Counted from the stretch's first letter, positions 1 to 12,680 are shown. The stretch: 48,794 nucleotides of DNA from an uncultured Kiritimatiellota bacterium (GCA_934654805.1 CAKUGW010000005.1:1-48794), one strand, 5' to 3'. Translations and numbers: made by a program. The notes: generated from the letters alone by a model not told the origin.

Positions 1-410
1 CGGTCGACCTCGCCAAGGCGCGCCTGGCGCGCGGCGACCTGCTGGTCGGCGAGATCACGCTGGCGGCAGACCGGACGTTCGCCGTCACCGACCTCGTGGT
101 CCAGGACCTGCTGCCGGCTTGTTTCGAGCCGGAGCGCATGGAAGTCGCGGCGGCGTTCAGCAAGCGCTTCGGCCACGGGCGCACGGACTGGGTGCTGCGT
201 CACGACGCGCGGGACGACCGCCTGCTTGTCTTTTCCCGCCCGATGACCCTGCGCCCGGCGTCCGACGGCGCGGGCGCGGCGACGTTCGCCTACGCCGTGC
301 GCGTCGTCTCGGCGGGCGACTTCACGCTGCCGGGCGTCCGTGTCGAGGCGATGTACGCCCCTGAAGTCTTCGCGCAGACGGCGCCCGGCCGCGTGCGCGT
401 CACCCCATGA
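1..410 (+). CDS. Alpha-2-macroglobulin family protein, C-terminal end (partial)
   Basis: Only the last ~135 residues are in the window; the frame is open from base 3 to the TGA at 408-410. The segment reads DLLPACFEPER, then R-x-DDRLLVFSRPM, then a FAYAVRVVSAGDFTLPG stretch and VEAMYAPEVFAQ. This is the typical end of bacterial alpha-2-macroglobulins (YfhM/MagD type), where the receptor-binding-like domain finishes with the motif 'EAMY-P'. These large periplasmic or lipoprotein protease traps protect the envelope. The thioester region would lie upstream and cannot be seen. The stop overlaps the pbpC start (ATGA), and this A2M-pbpC pairing is widespread in bacteria, which strengthens the call. 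Confidence 0.85.
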   Translation, partial: VDLAKARLARGDLLVGEITLAADRTFAVTDLVVQDLLPACFEPERMEVAAAFSKRFGHGRTDWVLRHDARDDRLLVFSRPMTLRPASDGAGAATFAYAVRVVSAGDFTLPGVRVEAMYAPEVFAQTAPGRVRVTP

Positions 411-2602
411 GCGGCGCCAGGCCATTCCGGCGCGCCGTCCGCCGGACGGTGCGCGCGCTCCTCGCCGTCGGCGCGCTGGCGACCGTCGGCTTCGCCATCT
501 GCTGGTGCGCGATCGGCTGGACGGAGGCGGGCGCGGACGAGTACGCGGGAGGCCTGGTCCTGCGCGACGCGGCGGGGCGTGTCCTGCGCGTGTCGCTTGG
601 CGCGCAGGACATGGACTGCCGTCCGTTCTACCGGGCCGATCCGCAGGACCGGATCGTGCAGGCGATTGTCGCGTCCGAAGACGGCTCGTTCTGGACGCAC
701 AGGGGGGTGCGTCCGTTCAGCGTGCTGCGCGCCGCGTTCCAGAACGTCACGACCGGGCGGCGGGTCTCCGGGGCTTCGACGCTCACCATGCAGACCGTGC
801 GTCTCCTCGAGCCGCATCCGAAGAGCCTGTGGTGGAAATGCGTCGAGGCGGTCAAGGCGCTGAAGATGGAGCGCCGGAAGGACAAGCTGTGGATCCTTTC
901 GCAGTATCTGAACCGTGCGCCGTTCGGCTCGAACTTCGTCGGCATCGAGGCGGCGGCGCAGGGGTGGTTCGGCAAAAGCGCGAAGGAGCTGGGGCTCGGC
1001 GAGGCGGCGTGCCTCGCGGGCATGGTGCAGGCGCCGTCGCGGTTCCGCCCCGACCGCGCGCTGGACGCGGCGCTCGCGCGGCGCGCGTACGTGCTGGACC
1101 GGATGCACAAGCTGGGCCTCGTCAGCGACGCGCAACGTGCGGCGGCGCAGTCGGTGAGGCCCGTCGTCTGCCGTGCGCCGCGTCCGTTTCGCCATCCGTT
1201 CTTCTGCGACTGGGCGCAGACGCAGCTGCCTCGCGGCGGGCGCGCGGGCGCACGCCGGGGCGGCGACGTCGTGACGACGCTCGACGCCGACGTCCAGCGG
1301 CTCTGCGAGGAGGCGGTCGACGCGACGGCGCGCGCGGGCGGCTATTCGTCCGCCGCCGTCGTGCTGCGCGTGGCCGACGGGGCGGTGGTGGCGCTCGCGT
1401 GCAGCGGCGACTACTTTGCGCGGGACGGCGGGCAGGTGAACACGGCCGGGACGGCGCGCCCGGCGGGCTCGACGCTGAAGCCGTTCCTGGCGGCCCTCGC
1501 CCTCGACCGGGGGCTCGTGACGCCCGAGACGCGGCTTCGGGACGTCCCGCAGGCCTATCAGGGCTACCGTCCGTCGAACTTCGACACGCGGTTTCGCGGA
1601 CTCGTCTCGCTGCAGGACGCGCTCGTGCTGTCGCTCAACATCCCGTTCGTGCAGCTGCTCAGCCGGGTCGGCGTGTCCGACTTCGGCACGGCGCTGCGCG
1701 CGCTGGGGTTTCGGCATCTCGACGCCGGCGACGCCTCCTACGGCCTCGGCATGGCGCTCGGCAACGTCGAGGTGAGCCTCGTGGAGCTGGCGGCGGCGTA
1801 CGCGACGCTCGCGCGGGGCGGCGTCTACCGGCCGCCGACGGCGACGCCCGGCGCGGCGGCGGACGCGGGCGTCCGCGTGTTTTCGGAAGGGGCGTCGTTC
1901 CTCGTCTCGGAGATGCTCGGCGGCGACGCGCGCAGCCTGCCCGCACTCGGGCACGTCGCGGACGTCGAGACGGCGCGGTTCGCCTGGAAGACCGGCACGA
2001 GCGCGGCGTTCCGGGACGCCTGGACGGTCGCGTGGAATCCGCAGTACGTGGTCGGCGTCTGGTGCGGGCACAAGTCCGGCGGCTTCGGCGACCAAACGCT
2101 CGTGGGGCTGCGGGCGAGCGCGCCGCCGTGCTGGCAGATCGCCCGCGCCCTGTATCCGCGCAACGACGGCCCGTGGTTCGCCGCGCCGCGCGAGGTCGTC
2201 TTGCGGACGGTCTGCGCACGGACGGGGCTGCCGGCGGGGCCGGGCTGCACGGCGACCGAGACGGGGCGCGCGTTGCGCGGCCGCACGCCGGACATCCGGT
2301 GCAGCCGCCACGCGCCGACGGCGGAGGCGCTGACGATCGCCCAGCCGGCGGACGGAACGGTCTTCCGCCTCGTGCCCGGGCTGGCGCAGCAGCGGATCGT
2401 CTGCCGCGTCGTCGGCCTCGCGCGCACGGTGCGGCTCTGGTGGTTTCTCGACGGCAGGCCGCAGGGCGAATCGGTCGGCCTCGACCCGTTCGCGCTGGAA
2501 ATGGCGGAAGGGCGGCACGTCATCTCCTGCGCGACGGACGCCGGCGCGTCGTCGTCCGTCCGCGTCAGCATAGCCAGCCTGACGCGCGGTGTCGACCGCT
2601 GA
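407..2602 (+). CDS. pbpC: Penicillin-binding protein 1C (bifunctional transglycosylase/transpeptidase)
   Basis: The 731-residue protein polymerises and crosslinks peptidoglycan at the outer face of the inner membrane. An N-terminal membrane anchor (about residues 15-38) precedes a GT51 domain. That domain has the EDGSFWTHRG motif with the catalytic Glu at about residue 91, SGASTLTMQ, and QYLNRAPFGSNFVGIEAAA. The penicillin-binding domain shows S355-T-L-K358, an SLN motif (LSLNIPF) and K528-T-G-T. The last ~100 residues look like the PBP1C C-terminal domain (PADGTVFRLVPG). The length suits PbpC. The ATG at 407 overlaps the upstream stop, so translation is probably coupled to the A2M gene. All catalytic motifs are intact. 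Confidence 0.95.
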   Translation: MSGARPFRRAVRRTVRALLAVGALATVGFAICWCAIGWTEAGADEYAGGLVLRDAAGRVLRVSLGAQDMDCRPFYRADPQDRIVQAIVASEDGSFWTHRGVRPFSVLRAAFQNVTTGRRVSGASTLTMQTVRLLEPHPKSLWWKCVEAVKALKMERRKDKLWILSQYLNRAPFGSNFVGIEAAAQGWFGKSAKELGLGEAACLAGMVQAPSRFRPDRALDAALARRAYVLDRMHKLGLVSDAQRAAAQSVRPVVCRAPRPFRHPFFCDWAQTQLPRGGRAGARRGGDVVTTLDADVQRLCEEAVDATARAGGYSSAAVVLRVADGAVVALACSGDYFARDGGQVNTAGTARPAGSTLKPFLAALALDRGLVTPETRLRDVPQAYQGYRPSNFDTRFRGLVSLQDALVLSLNIPFVQLLSRVGVSDFGTALRALGFRHLDAGDASYGLGMALGNVEVSLVELAAAYATLARGGVYRPPTATPGAAADAGVRVFSEGASFLVSEMLGGDARSLPALGHVADVETARFAWKTGTSAAFRDAWTVAWNPQYVVGVWCGHKSGGFGDQTLVGLRASAPPCWQIARALYPRNDGPWFAAPREVVLRTVCARTGLPAGPGCTATETGRALRGRTPDIRCSRHAPTAEALTIAQPADGTVFRLVPGLAQQRIVCRVVGLARTVRLWWFLDGRPQGESVGLDPFALEMAEGRHVISCATDAGASSSVRVSIASLTRGVDR

Positions 2603-2624
2603 TATGGTCGGCCGCTGATATGGT
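2597..2624 (+). repeat. Tandem duplication just before the MFS promoter
   Basis: The 12-mer CGCTGATATGGT occurs at 2597-2608 and again at 2613-2624 (period 16). The first copy contains the pbpC stop codon; the second supplies the TGG and the first T of the -10 box of the next gene. It looks like a small slip duplication that may have carried promoter-like sequence. Confidence 0.6.
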
Positions 2625-2636
2625 ATAATACGCGCA
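2621..2636 (+). promoter_or_regulatory. Extended -10 promoter, leaderless start of MFS gene
   Basis: TGG precedes TATAAT (2624-2629) and only 6 nt separate the hexamer from the ATG at 2636. Transcription starting 7 nt after the -10 box would begin on the A of ATG. There is no room for a Shine-Dalgarno sequence. Confidence 0.75.
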
Positions 2637-3913
2637 TGAAGAGACTTGACTACAAGTGGACGGCGCTCGCCTTGCTGTGGGTCGCCTTTTTCCTCCAGCA
2701 GGGGACGCGCCAGCTGTTCGGGCCGTCCGTTCCGGCGATCTGCGGCTCGCTTGGCATCGACAAGGTGGCGATTGGCGTCGTCGGCACGGTCTTCGCGATG
2801 ACCTACGGCATCTGCGTGCCGTTCGCGGGGCTGACGGCCGACCTCTTCAACCGCAAGTGGATGGTGACGATTGGCGTGGCTGTCTTCTGCCTCGGCATCT
2901 TCGCGTCCGGCTTCGTCGCGTCGGTCGGGGTCCTCATCGTCACGTACGGCATCCTGAACGGCCTCGGCCAGACCTTCTACTACCCGTCGGCGAGCTCGCT
3001 CGTCTCGCAGCTCCACAGGGACTCGCGCGCGACGGCGATGTCGATCCTCCAGCTTGGCCTGTACATCGGCATCGTCGGCTGCGGCGGCCTCGCGGGCTAC
3101 CTCGCGGGCCAGGGCGGCGACCACTGGCGGCTGCCGTTCTGGATCTTCGGCGGCCTCGGCCTCGCGTGGGCCGTCGCGCTCGCGTTCTTCCTGCGCAACA
3201 CGAAGCCGGAAGAAATGAAAAAGGAAGAAGGAGGGGGGAGGAAATTCGGTGAGCCGTCCCCTGACGACAAGCCCCGCATCCGCGAGGCGTGCGCGGCCGT
3301 CTTCGCGAAGCCGACGGCGCTGTGCGTCGCGCTGGGCCTGGCGATGATGATCTATGTGGACATCGGCTTCAAGAACTGGATGCCGTCGCACCTGCAGGGC
3401 TCGTTCCTCGACGCCTGTCCGTTCCTGAAGCAGTGGGCGGGGCTTCACGCCGTCCTGTGGCACTACCTTGGCGCAATCGTCGGCATCTTGGTCGGCAGCC
3501 GCATCGGCGACCGCCTTGTGAAGGGCCGTCCGGGCATCCGACTCGAACTCGGCATGGTCGGCCTCGGCCTCGCGATCCCGTTCATCGTCTGGATGGCGAT
3601 GACGCCGTCGTTTCTCCTCTGCTGCGTCGCGATGTTCGGCTTCGGCGTCTTCCGCGGCGTCTACGACTCGAATTTCATGGCCTCGTTCTTCGACGTCGTG
3701 AATCCGCGCTACCACGCCTCGGGCGTCGGCATCATGATGTGCATCGCGTTCCTCTTCGGCTCGCTGTCCTCGACAGTCCTGCCGTGGATCGCGAAGGCGT
3801 TCAACGGCGACATGTCCTATTCGATGGCGTCGCTTGCCGCGTTCTACCTTGTCGGCCTCCTGATCATCCTGCTGGCGCGGACGGCTTTCCTGAAACGTGA
3901 CCTCGTCGCGTGA
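2636..3913 (+). CDS. Major facilitator superfamily transporter (GlpT/OPA-like)
   Basis: The 425-residue protein has about 12 hydrophobic helices in the 6+6 arrangement of MFS carriers. The loop between helices 2 and 3 reads GLTADLFNRKWM, which matches the G-x-x-x-D-R/K-x-G/R-R/K signature. The overall pattern (FLQQGTRQLFGPSVPAI near the start, FYYPSASSL later) resembles the organophosphate:phosphate or sugar-acid porters, but the substrate cannot be read from sequence. The central cytoplasmic loop (about residues 191-210) holds a Lys/Glu/Gly-rich run encoded by a purine-rich stretch like the insertions in carB. Initiation appears leaderless at the ATG 6 nt after the -10 box. Confidence 0.85.
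   Translation: MKRLDYKWTALALLWVAFFLQQGTRQLFGPSVPAICGSLGIDKVAIGVVGTVFAMTYGICVPFAGLTADLFNRKWMVTIGVAVFCLGIFASGFVASVGVLIVTYGILNGLGQTFYYPSASSLVSQLHRDSRATAMSILQLGLYIGIVGCGGLAGYLAGQGGDHWRLPFWIFGGLGLAWAVALAFFLRNTKPEEMKKEEGGGRKFGEPSPDDKPRIREACAAVFAKPTALCVALGLAMMIYVDIGFKNWMPSHLQGSFLDACPFLKQWAGLHAVLWHYLGAIVGILVGSRIGDRLVKGRPGIRLELGMVGLGLAIPFIVWMAMTPSFLLCCVAMFGFGVFRGVYDSNFMASFFDVVNPRYHASGVGIMMCIAFLFGSLSSTVLPWIAKAFNGDMSYSMASLAAFYLVGLLIILLARTAFLKRDLVA
3214..3242 (+). repeat. Purine-rich low-complexity run inside the MFS gene
   Basis: A short purine-only stretch encodes EEMKKEEGGGRK in the loop between the two six-helix halves. Its make-up is like the GGAARAR heptamer arrays in carB and the M18 gene, but it is short and irregular, so membership of that family is tentative. 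Confidence 0.4.
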
Positions 3914-4041
3914 AGCGCGAAGGAAAGAATCTGTAAGACGCGGCCCGCCCGGTTTACATCGCGTGAAACAGCCGGGTGGCGATGCGGACGGGATCCCGCC
4001 GGCCGAATTCATGGCATGGAATTTGCAATCAAACCTCTGAT

Positions 4042-7365
<3,324 letters not shown>

Positions 7366-7375
7366 CGTCCTGCCT

Positions 7376-8536
7376 ATGGGAGATCTGAACGAGACCCCGC
7401 GCGCGAACCGCGTCCGCCTCGCGTTCTTCGGCTTGAGGAACGCGGGAAAGTCCACGCTCGTCAACGCCTTTACGGGGCAGGAGATCGCCATCGTGAGCGA
7501 CGTTGCCGGCACGACGACCGACCCCGTCTCGAAGGCGATGGAGATCCTGCCGCTCGGTCCGTGCCTCGTCACGGACACGGCCGGTCTCGACGACGTGGGC
7601 GCGCTCGGCGCGCAGCGCGTGCAGAAGTCGCTGGACGTCCTCGCGACGACCGACGTCGCCATCTGGGTCTGGGGGGCGGCGGCCGACGAGGCGTCGCCGT
7701 GGTATCGGGAGTTCCGCGCGACGTGCGAGAGGCGTCGGGTCGCTGTCCTCGTCTACCGGCGCGGCGAGTCGGTCGAGGATCTGAAGAAGAAGGTCGCGGC
7801 GATTCCGCTGGCCGACGACACGCCGGGCCTGCTGGACGGCGTCGTGCGCACGGGCGACCGCGTCATCTGCGTGTGCCCGATTGACGAGTCCGCGCCGAAA
7901 GGGCGGCTCATCCTGCCGCAGGTGCAGGTCATCCGCGACTGCCTCGACCGCCATGTCGCCTGTGCCGTCTGCCAGCCGGAGGAACTGCCGGCCTGCCTGA
8001 CGGTCGCGCCCGCGGCCGTCTGCGGTCGCACGGTCGTCATCACGGATTCGCAGGCGTTCGCCGCCGTGCGCCAAGCCATCCAGGCATTCCAGGCCTCCCA
8101 AGCCCTTGCCCGGCCGCTCCTCACGTCCTTCTCGATTCTCTTTGCGCGGCAGAAGGGCGATCTCGACGCCTACCGAAAGGGGCTTGCGGCGATTGGGGAT
8201 CTGGCGGACGGCGCGACAGTGCTCGTGTCCGAGGGCTGCACGCACCATCGCCAGTGCAATGACATCGGAACGACGAAGATTCCGAAGGCGCTCGCGAAGC
8301 TGACGGGCAGGGATCTGAGATTCGCCTTTTCGAGCGGCGGCGCGTTTCCGCTTGAGCAGCCGGACGGGCGAAAGGTCGCGCTCGTCGTCCACTGCGGCGG
8401 CTGCATGCTGACGCGGCGGGAGGTCTTGCGGCGCATCGATGCCTGCCGCGCGGCGGGCGTGCCGATTGTCAACTATGGGCTTCTGCTGGCGATGGCGAAC
8501 GGCCTGCGCGGCGGGCGAGACCTGCTGCCCGTGTAG
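7376..8536 (+). CDS. hydF: [FeFe]-hydrogenase H-cluster maturation GTPase HydF
   Basis: HydF is the scaffold that receives the 2Fe subcluster from HydE/HydG and delivers it to the hydrogenase. The 386-residue protein has a GTPase domain with Walker A G19-LRNAGKS26, the TTTDP switch and D67-TAG. A dimerisation domain follows. The C-terminal Fe-S cluster domain shows SEGCTHHRQCNDIGTTKIPK and then HCGGCML, the CxHx(n)HCxxC ligand set of the family, ending in PIVNYGLLLA. The gene lies 10 nt after carB, so they are probably co-transcribed. No hydrogenase, hydE or hydG is in the window. It implies an anaerobic, hydrogen-metabolising host cell. Confidence 0.95.
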   Translation: MGDLNETPRANRVRLAFFGLRNAGKSTLVNAFTGQEIAIVSDVAGTTTDPVSKAMEILPLGPCLVTDTAGLDDVGALGAQRVQKSLDVLATTDVAIWVWGAAADEASPWYREFRATCERRRVAVLVYRRGESVEDLKKKVAAIPLADDTPGLLDGVVRTGDRVICVCPIDESAPKGRLILPQVQVIRDCLDRHVACAVCQPEELPACLTVAPAAVCGRTVVITDSQAFAAVRQAIQAFQASQALARPLLTSFSILFARQKGDLDAYRKGLAAIGDLADGATVLVSEGCTHHRQCNDIGTTKIPKALAKLTGRDLRFAFSSGGAFPLEQPDGRKVALVVHCGGCMLTRREVLRRIDACRAAGVPIVNYGLLLAMANGLRGGRDLLPV

Positions 8537-8550
8537 CGGCGCGCGATTAT

Positions 8551-8570
8551 GCTATAATACCCGCTCAACT
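8551..8570 (+). promoter_or_regulatory. Promoter of the GH2 gene
   Basis: TATAAT lies at 8553-8558 with TGC before it (extended -10). The ATG at 8600 is 41 nt downstream and has GGAGAA in front of it, so this mRNA should have a normal leader. An in-frame TTG at 8570 is an alternative, leaderless-type start. Confidence 0.65.
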
Positions 8571-8599
8571 TGAACTTGAAATCCAATGGAGAAGACCTG

Positions 8600-11287
8600 A
8601 TGAGCATGAGTGCGAGATTCGTCGGCGCGTTCGCGTCGGCCCTGGCGTTGTCCGTGGCGGCGGCGGAGATTCCCCTTCCGGAGCATCCGCGTCCCGACTG
8701 GGAGCGTGCGGACTGGGTCAACCTGAACGGCGACTGGGACTTCGGCTTTGCCGCCGACCGGCTGGACCGGAAGATCCTCGTCCCCTTTGGCTGGGGCTCG
8801 CCGCTGTCGGGCGTCAAGTCGGAAGCCGGGCAGGACACGGGCCACTACCGCCGCCAGGTGACGGTGCCGGCCGCCTGGAAGGGGAAGCGCGTCTTCGTCG
8901 TCGTGGGGGCGGCCGACCATGACACGACCTGCACGTTCGACGGACAGGCGCTCGGCACGCACGTCGGCGGCTACGTGCCGTTCGAGTTCGAGCTGACGGA
9001 GTTCGTGAAGTGGGGCGAGGAGCAGACGCTCGGCTTCGCCGTGTGGGACCCGAGCCCGAAGGCCGCGCAGGACGGCCACTACCTCTGGGGCAAGCAGGGC
9101 TACGGCAACGCGCGCGGCATCTGGCAGACGGTCTACCTGGAGGCGCGCGGCGACGAGTTCCTCGACAGCGTGCGCCTCATTCCGTCGCTCGCGCGGAAGT
9201 CCGTCCGCCTGGAGGCGACGCTCGGCGCGCCGGCGAAGGCTGCGCGCGCGCTGCGCGCGGACGTGGACGGTCGCGCCTTCTCGTTCCCGGTCGCGGTCGG
9301 GCAGCAGGTCGTCACGGGCGAGATCCCGCTGGCGAACCCCCGCCTCTGGGAGCTTGACGACCCGCACCTCTACGACGTGGCGCTGACGTTCGCGGACGAC
9401 GTGGTGAAGACCTATTTCGGCTTCCGCGAAGTCGGCACGGGCAAGACGCCGAACGGCGACAGCTACATGACGCTGAACGGCAGGCCCGTCTACCTGCAGC
9501 TCTGCCTTGACCAGAGCTACCACCCGGAGGGCTGGTACACGTTCCCGTCGGACGAATTCATGAAGAACGAGATCCTCATCTCGAAGAGGCTCGCGCTCTC
9601 CGGCAACCGCGTCCACATCAAGGTCGAGATGCCGCGCAAGCTCTACTGGGCCGACCGGCTCGGCCTCCTGATCCAGGCGGACGTCCCCTGCGCGTGGGGC
9701 GACGTGAGCGAGGCGATGTTCGAGGAGCACTGGAAGTGCTTCGAGGGGATGCTCAAGCGAGACTTCAACCATCCGTCGATCTACCAGTGGACGCTCTTCA
9801 ACGAGACGTGGGGGCTCTTCTCCAATCGCTCGCTCGCGGCGGGTCTCGCCGATGGCGGCGGCGCGTTCAGGCGAACCTACCGCGCCTGGGCGCAGCGCCG
9901 GGTCGCCGAGGCGTACCGCCAGGCGAAGCTCGCCGACCCGACGCGCCTCATCGAGGACAACTCGCCCTGCAACCGCGACCACGTCGTCACGGACGTCAAC
10001 ACGTGGCACGCCTACTGCCCGGGCTACAGCTGGGAGCGGCGCGTCGCCGAGGAATGCGCCCAGACGTTCCCCGGCTCGACGCACAACTACATCGGCGGAC
10101 ACGTCCAGCGCGACGAGCCGATGATGAACTCCGAGTGCGGCAACGTCTGGGGCTACGAAGGCTCGACGGGCGACTGCGACTTCTCGTGGGACTACCACCT
10201 CATGATCAACGCCTTCCGCCGCCACCTGAAGTGCGCGGGCTGGCTCTACACGGAACATCATGACGTCACGAACGAGTGGAACGGCTACGTCCGCTTCGAC
10301 CGCACGTGGAAGGAGACGGGCTTCGAGGAGCTGGCGGGGATGAGCCTCGCCGGACTCCATGCGGACGCCGCGCTCTTCTTCGCCGGCACGCCCGGACGCG
10401 AGACGGGCGAGACGGTCACGCCCGGCGCGGCGGTGACGGTTCCCGTCGGCGTCTCGCTGGTGACGGACAAGTATGCGGGGCGGTCGCTCACGCTCCGGCG
10501 CGAAGGCTGGTTCTTCGACGCGCGCGGCGTGCGGCGCACGGAGCCGCCGTCCGAGGAGACGTCAGCCGTCACGGCGCGGCCGTGGCAGTGCGAAAGGCTC
10601 TGGGACATCGCGTGGACGGCGCCGGACGAGCCGGCCAGCGGCTGCCTTGTCTTCACGCTCCTCGCCGACGGGCAGCCGGTCGCGACGAACTTCTGGTCGT
10701 TCTCGACTGTGGCCGTCGCGGGGGCGGAGCTCCCGGCCGCCGTGGCCGCCGACTGGTCGATCGGCGCGACCAACGTCCTCGGCGACCTCAAGCTCAACGG
10801 CTTCGGCAAGGGTTCGTTCACCTTCGCGCTTCCGGCCCCGGCGGCGGGCGGCGTCTTCCGGGCGGAGCTCTCCGCCAAGCGGCTGAACGGCAAGGACGTC
10901 GGCGCGGCGTATGTCCGCGCGGGGCTTGACGACATGCTCGGCGGCGGCACGAATGACCGCTCGAAGAACCCGAACAGCTGTCCGCAGACGAGCGCGGCGA
11001 AGTTTCCCGCGAACCTGAAGGTCTACGTGAACGGACGCCTCGCGCACGAGCAGGCCCTGCCGGACGATCCGGCGGACAGCCGCGGCATCCTCTCGTGGCT
11101 CGCCCAGCCGCACGACGGGCATCTGCGCGAGGCCGGCAGCTACGGCTACCTCGTCGAGGTGCCCGTGCTGGCGGAGGACGTGAAGGGCGGGCGCGTGACG
11201 GTGCGGCTGGAGTCGGACAGCGGCCTCGCCGTCTTCGGCCGCGCGTTCGGCCGCTACCCGCTGGCGCCGCACGTCGACGTGCGGTGA
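8600..11287 (+). CDS. Secreted glycoside hydrolase family 2 enzyme (beta-galactosidase-like)
   Basis: The 895-residue protein begins with a signal peptide ending near ALALSVAAAEI. A GH2 sugar-binding jelly roll follows (WVNLNGDWDF, then GHYRRQVTVPAAWKGKRVFV), then an Ig-like domain and a TIM barrel. The acid/base is probably E402 in WTLFNETWG, and the nucleophile is probably E512 in MMNSECGN. A long C-terminal beta-rich part completes it. GH2 members act on beta-galactosides, beta-glucuronides or beta-mannosides; which one cannot be decided here. The start at 8600 is preferred over upstream in-frame TTG codons because GGAGAA precedes it and it opens the signal peptide directly. The gene converges on the antiporter gene with 4 nt between stops. 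Confidence 0.88.
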   Translation: MSMSARFVGAFASALALSVAAAEIPLPEHPRPDWERADWVNLNGDWDFGFAADRLDRKILVPFGWGSPLSGVKSEAGQDTGHYRRQVTVPAAWKGKRVFVVVGAADHDTTCTFDGQALGTHVGGYVPFEFELTEFVKWGEEQTLGFAVWDPSPKAAQDGHYLWGKQGYGNARGIWQTVYLEARGDEFLDSVRLIPSLARKSVRLEATLGAPAKAARALRADVDGRAFSFPVAVGQQVVTGEIPLANPRLWELDDPHLYDVALTFADDVVKTYFGFREVGTGKTPNGDSYMTLNGRPVYLQLCLDQSYHPEGWYTFPSDEFMKNEILISKRLALSGNRVHIKVEMPRKLYWADRLGLLIQADVPCAWGDVSEAMFEEHWKCFEGMLKRDFNHPSIYQWTLFNETWGLFSNRSLAAGLADGGGAFRRTYRAWAQRRVAEAYRQAKLADPTRLIEDNSPCNRDHVVTDVNTWHAYCPGYSWERRVAEECAQTFPGSTHNYIGGHVQRDEPMMNSECGNVWGYEGSTGDCDFSWDYHLMINAFRRHLKCAGWLYTEHHDVTNEWNGYVRFDRTWKETGFEELAGMSLAGLHADAALFFAGTPGRETGETVTPGAAVTVPVGVSLVTDKYAGRSLTLRREGWFFDARGVRRTEPPSEETSAVTARPWQCERLWDIAWTAPDEPASGCLVFTLLADGQPVATNFWSFSTVAVAGAELPAAVAADWSIGATNVLGDLKLNGFGKGSFTFALPAPAAGGVFRAELSAKRLNGKDVGAAYVRAGLDDMLGGGTNDRSKNPNSCPQTSAAKFPANLKVYVNGRLAHEQALPDDPADSRGILSWLAQPHDGHLREAGSYGYLVEVPVLAEDVKGGRVTVRLESDSGLAVFGRAFGRYPLAPHVDVR

Positions 11288-11291
11288 CGGC

Positions 11292-12680
11292 TTACAGGAA
11301 CACGGCGCCGGCGGCGAGGTAGGCGAGAAGCGAGACGCCCCCGGCGAGGAGCGCGTAGGGGATCTGCGTCATCACGTGGTTCATGTGCTTGCACTGCGCG
11401 CCCGTCGAGGCGAGGATCGTCGTGTCGGCGATGGGCGAGCAGTGGTCGCCCATCACGCTGCCGGCGAGCGTCGCCGCGAGCGTGAGCACCGCCGCCGTCG
11501 GCTCGATCGCCTGGCAGACGCTCATGCCGATCGGCACGAGAATGCCGATCGCGCCCCAGCTCGCGCCCGTCGCGAAGGCGAAGACGGCCGCCGTGACGAA
11601 CATCGTCGCCGGCAGGAAGACGAGCGAGAGGTCCGCCCGGACAAGCAGCGTGGCGATGTACTTCCCCGTGCCGAGCAGGTCGTTGCAGACGGCGGAGATG
11701 CCCCACGCGAGCGCGAGGAGGACGAGCGCGGGCACCATCGTCTTGATGCCGAAGAGCGTCGCCGCCGCGAACTGGTGGTAGTCGATGACGCGGCGCGGCA
11801 CGAGAAAGAGGAACGTGAGGACGAGCGCGACAAGCGCGGCGAGCGCGAGGGCGACGCCCGCCTCGTAGCGCGTGAGGAACCACGCCGCGAAGCCGATGAG
11901 CGCGAGAATCGGCAGCACGAGGTCGATGACGTGGCCGTGGTCGGAGACGGGAACGGGTTCCAGGCCCTCGCGCATGACGACCTCCGCGCCGACGTCGTGG
12001 CGGACGTGGGACGTCCGCTCCATGCGGCGCATGAGCCCGATGTCGAAGCGGTGCCCGAAGGCGAAGAGGAACAGCAGGACGAGCGAGAGGATCGCGTAGA
12101 AGTTGAGCGGCGCGGCGGCGAGGTAGAGGCCGAGGCCCCTTTCCTGCATCCCCTCGGGCAGGCAGGAGATGACGTAGGCCGCCCACGACGAGATCGGCGA
12201 GAGGATGCAGACGGGCGCGGCGGTCGTGTCGATCAGGTAGGCGAGCTTTGCGCGGGAGATCTTGAACTTGTCCGTGACGGGCCGCATCACCGTGCCGACG
12301 GTGAGGCAGTTGAAGTAGTCGTCGATGAAGATGATGAGGCCCATGACGATCGTCATGAGGTTCACGGCCGTCTCGCTCCTGAGCCGCCGGTAGGCCCACT
12401 CGCCGTAGGCGCGCGCGCCGCCCGCGCGCGTGACGACCGAGACGAGCGCGCCGAGGAGGCAGAGGAAGAGGACCATCGGCATGTTCTCCGCCGTCTTGCC
12501 GCCGATCAGGTCGACGATCGTCTTGAACGCGGCGAGCGCGCCCGCGTGCGTCAGGCAGGCGTGGATCGCCGCGCCGGAGAAGATGGCGGCGAAAAGGGAA
12601 AGGACGATCTCGCGCGTCAGGAGCGCGAGCACGATTGCCACGAGGGGCGGGACGAGCGACCACAAGCCGAAGGTGTCCAT
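11292..12680 (-). CDS. NhaC-type Na+/H+ antiporter family transporter
   Basis: The 462-residue membrane protein has roughly 11-12 hydrophobic helices. Recognisable segments are LVPPLVAIVLALLTREIVLSLF near the start, then IFIDDYFNCLTVGTVMRPVTD and DTTAAPVCILSPISSW. The latter two are strongly conserved in the NhaC/arginine-ornithine-antiporter-like family. Towards the end come GASWGAIGILVPIGM and MGDHCSPIADTTILAS. Members exchange Na+ for H+, sometimes with organic acids or amino acids, so the precise substrate is uncertain. The ATG at 12680 lies 11 nt from the -10 box of its own promoter, leaving almost no leader and no ribosome site. Confidence 0.88.
   Translation of the reverse strand: MDTFGLWSLVPPLVAIVLALLTREIVLSLFAAIFSGAAIHACLTHAGALAAFKTIVDLIGGKTAENMPMVLFLCLLGALVSVVTRAGGARAYGEWAYRRLRSETAVNLMTIVMGLIIFIDDYFNCLTVGTVMRPVTDKFKISRAKLAYLIDTTAAPVCILSPISSWAAYVISCLPEGMQERGLGLYLAAAPLNFYAILSLVLLFLFAFGHRFDIGLMRRMERTSHVRHDVGAEVVMREGLEPVPVSDHGHVIDLVLPILALIGFAAWFLTRYEAGVALALAALVALVLTFLFLVPRRVIDYHQFAAATLFGIKTMVPALVLLALAWGISAVCNDLLGTGKYIATLLVRADLSLVFLPATMFVTAAVFAFATGASWGAIGILVPIGMSVCQAIEPTAAVLTLAATLAGSVMGDHCSPIADTTILASTGAQCKHMNHVMTQIPYALLAGGVSLLAYLAAGAVFL

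Noticed and set aside
3940..3990. Possible terminator before carB (CCCGGTTT and AAACAGCCGGG)
   Set aside because: The stem is interrupted and no T-tract follows.
290..4012. A very long open frame on the minus strand (1240 codons) opposite pbpC and the MFS gene
   Set aside because: Its translation is Arg/Ala/Glu/Asp-rich with no family likeness, and it mirrors real genes with clear motifs. High-GC DNA makes such frames common.
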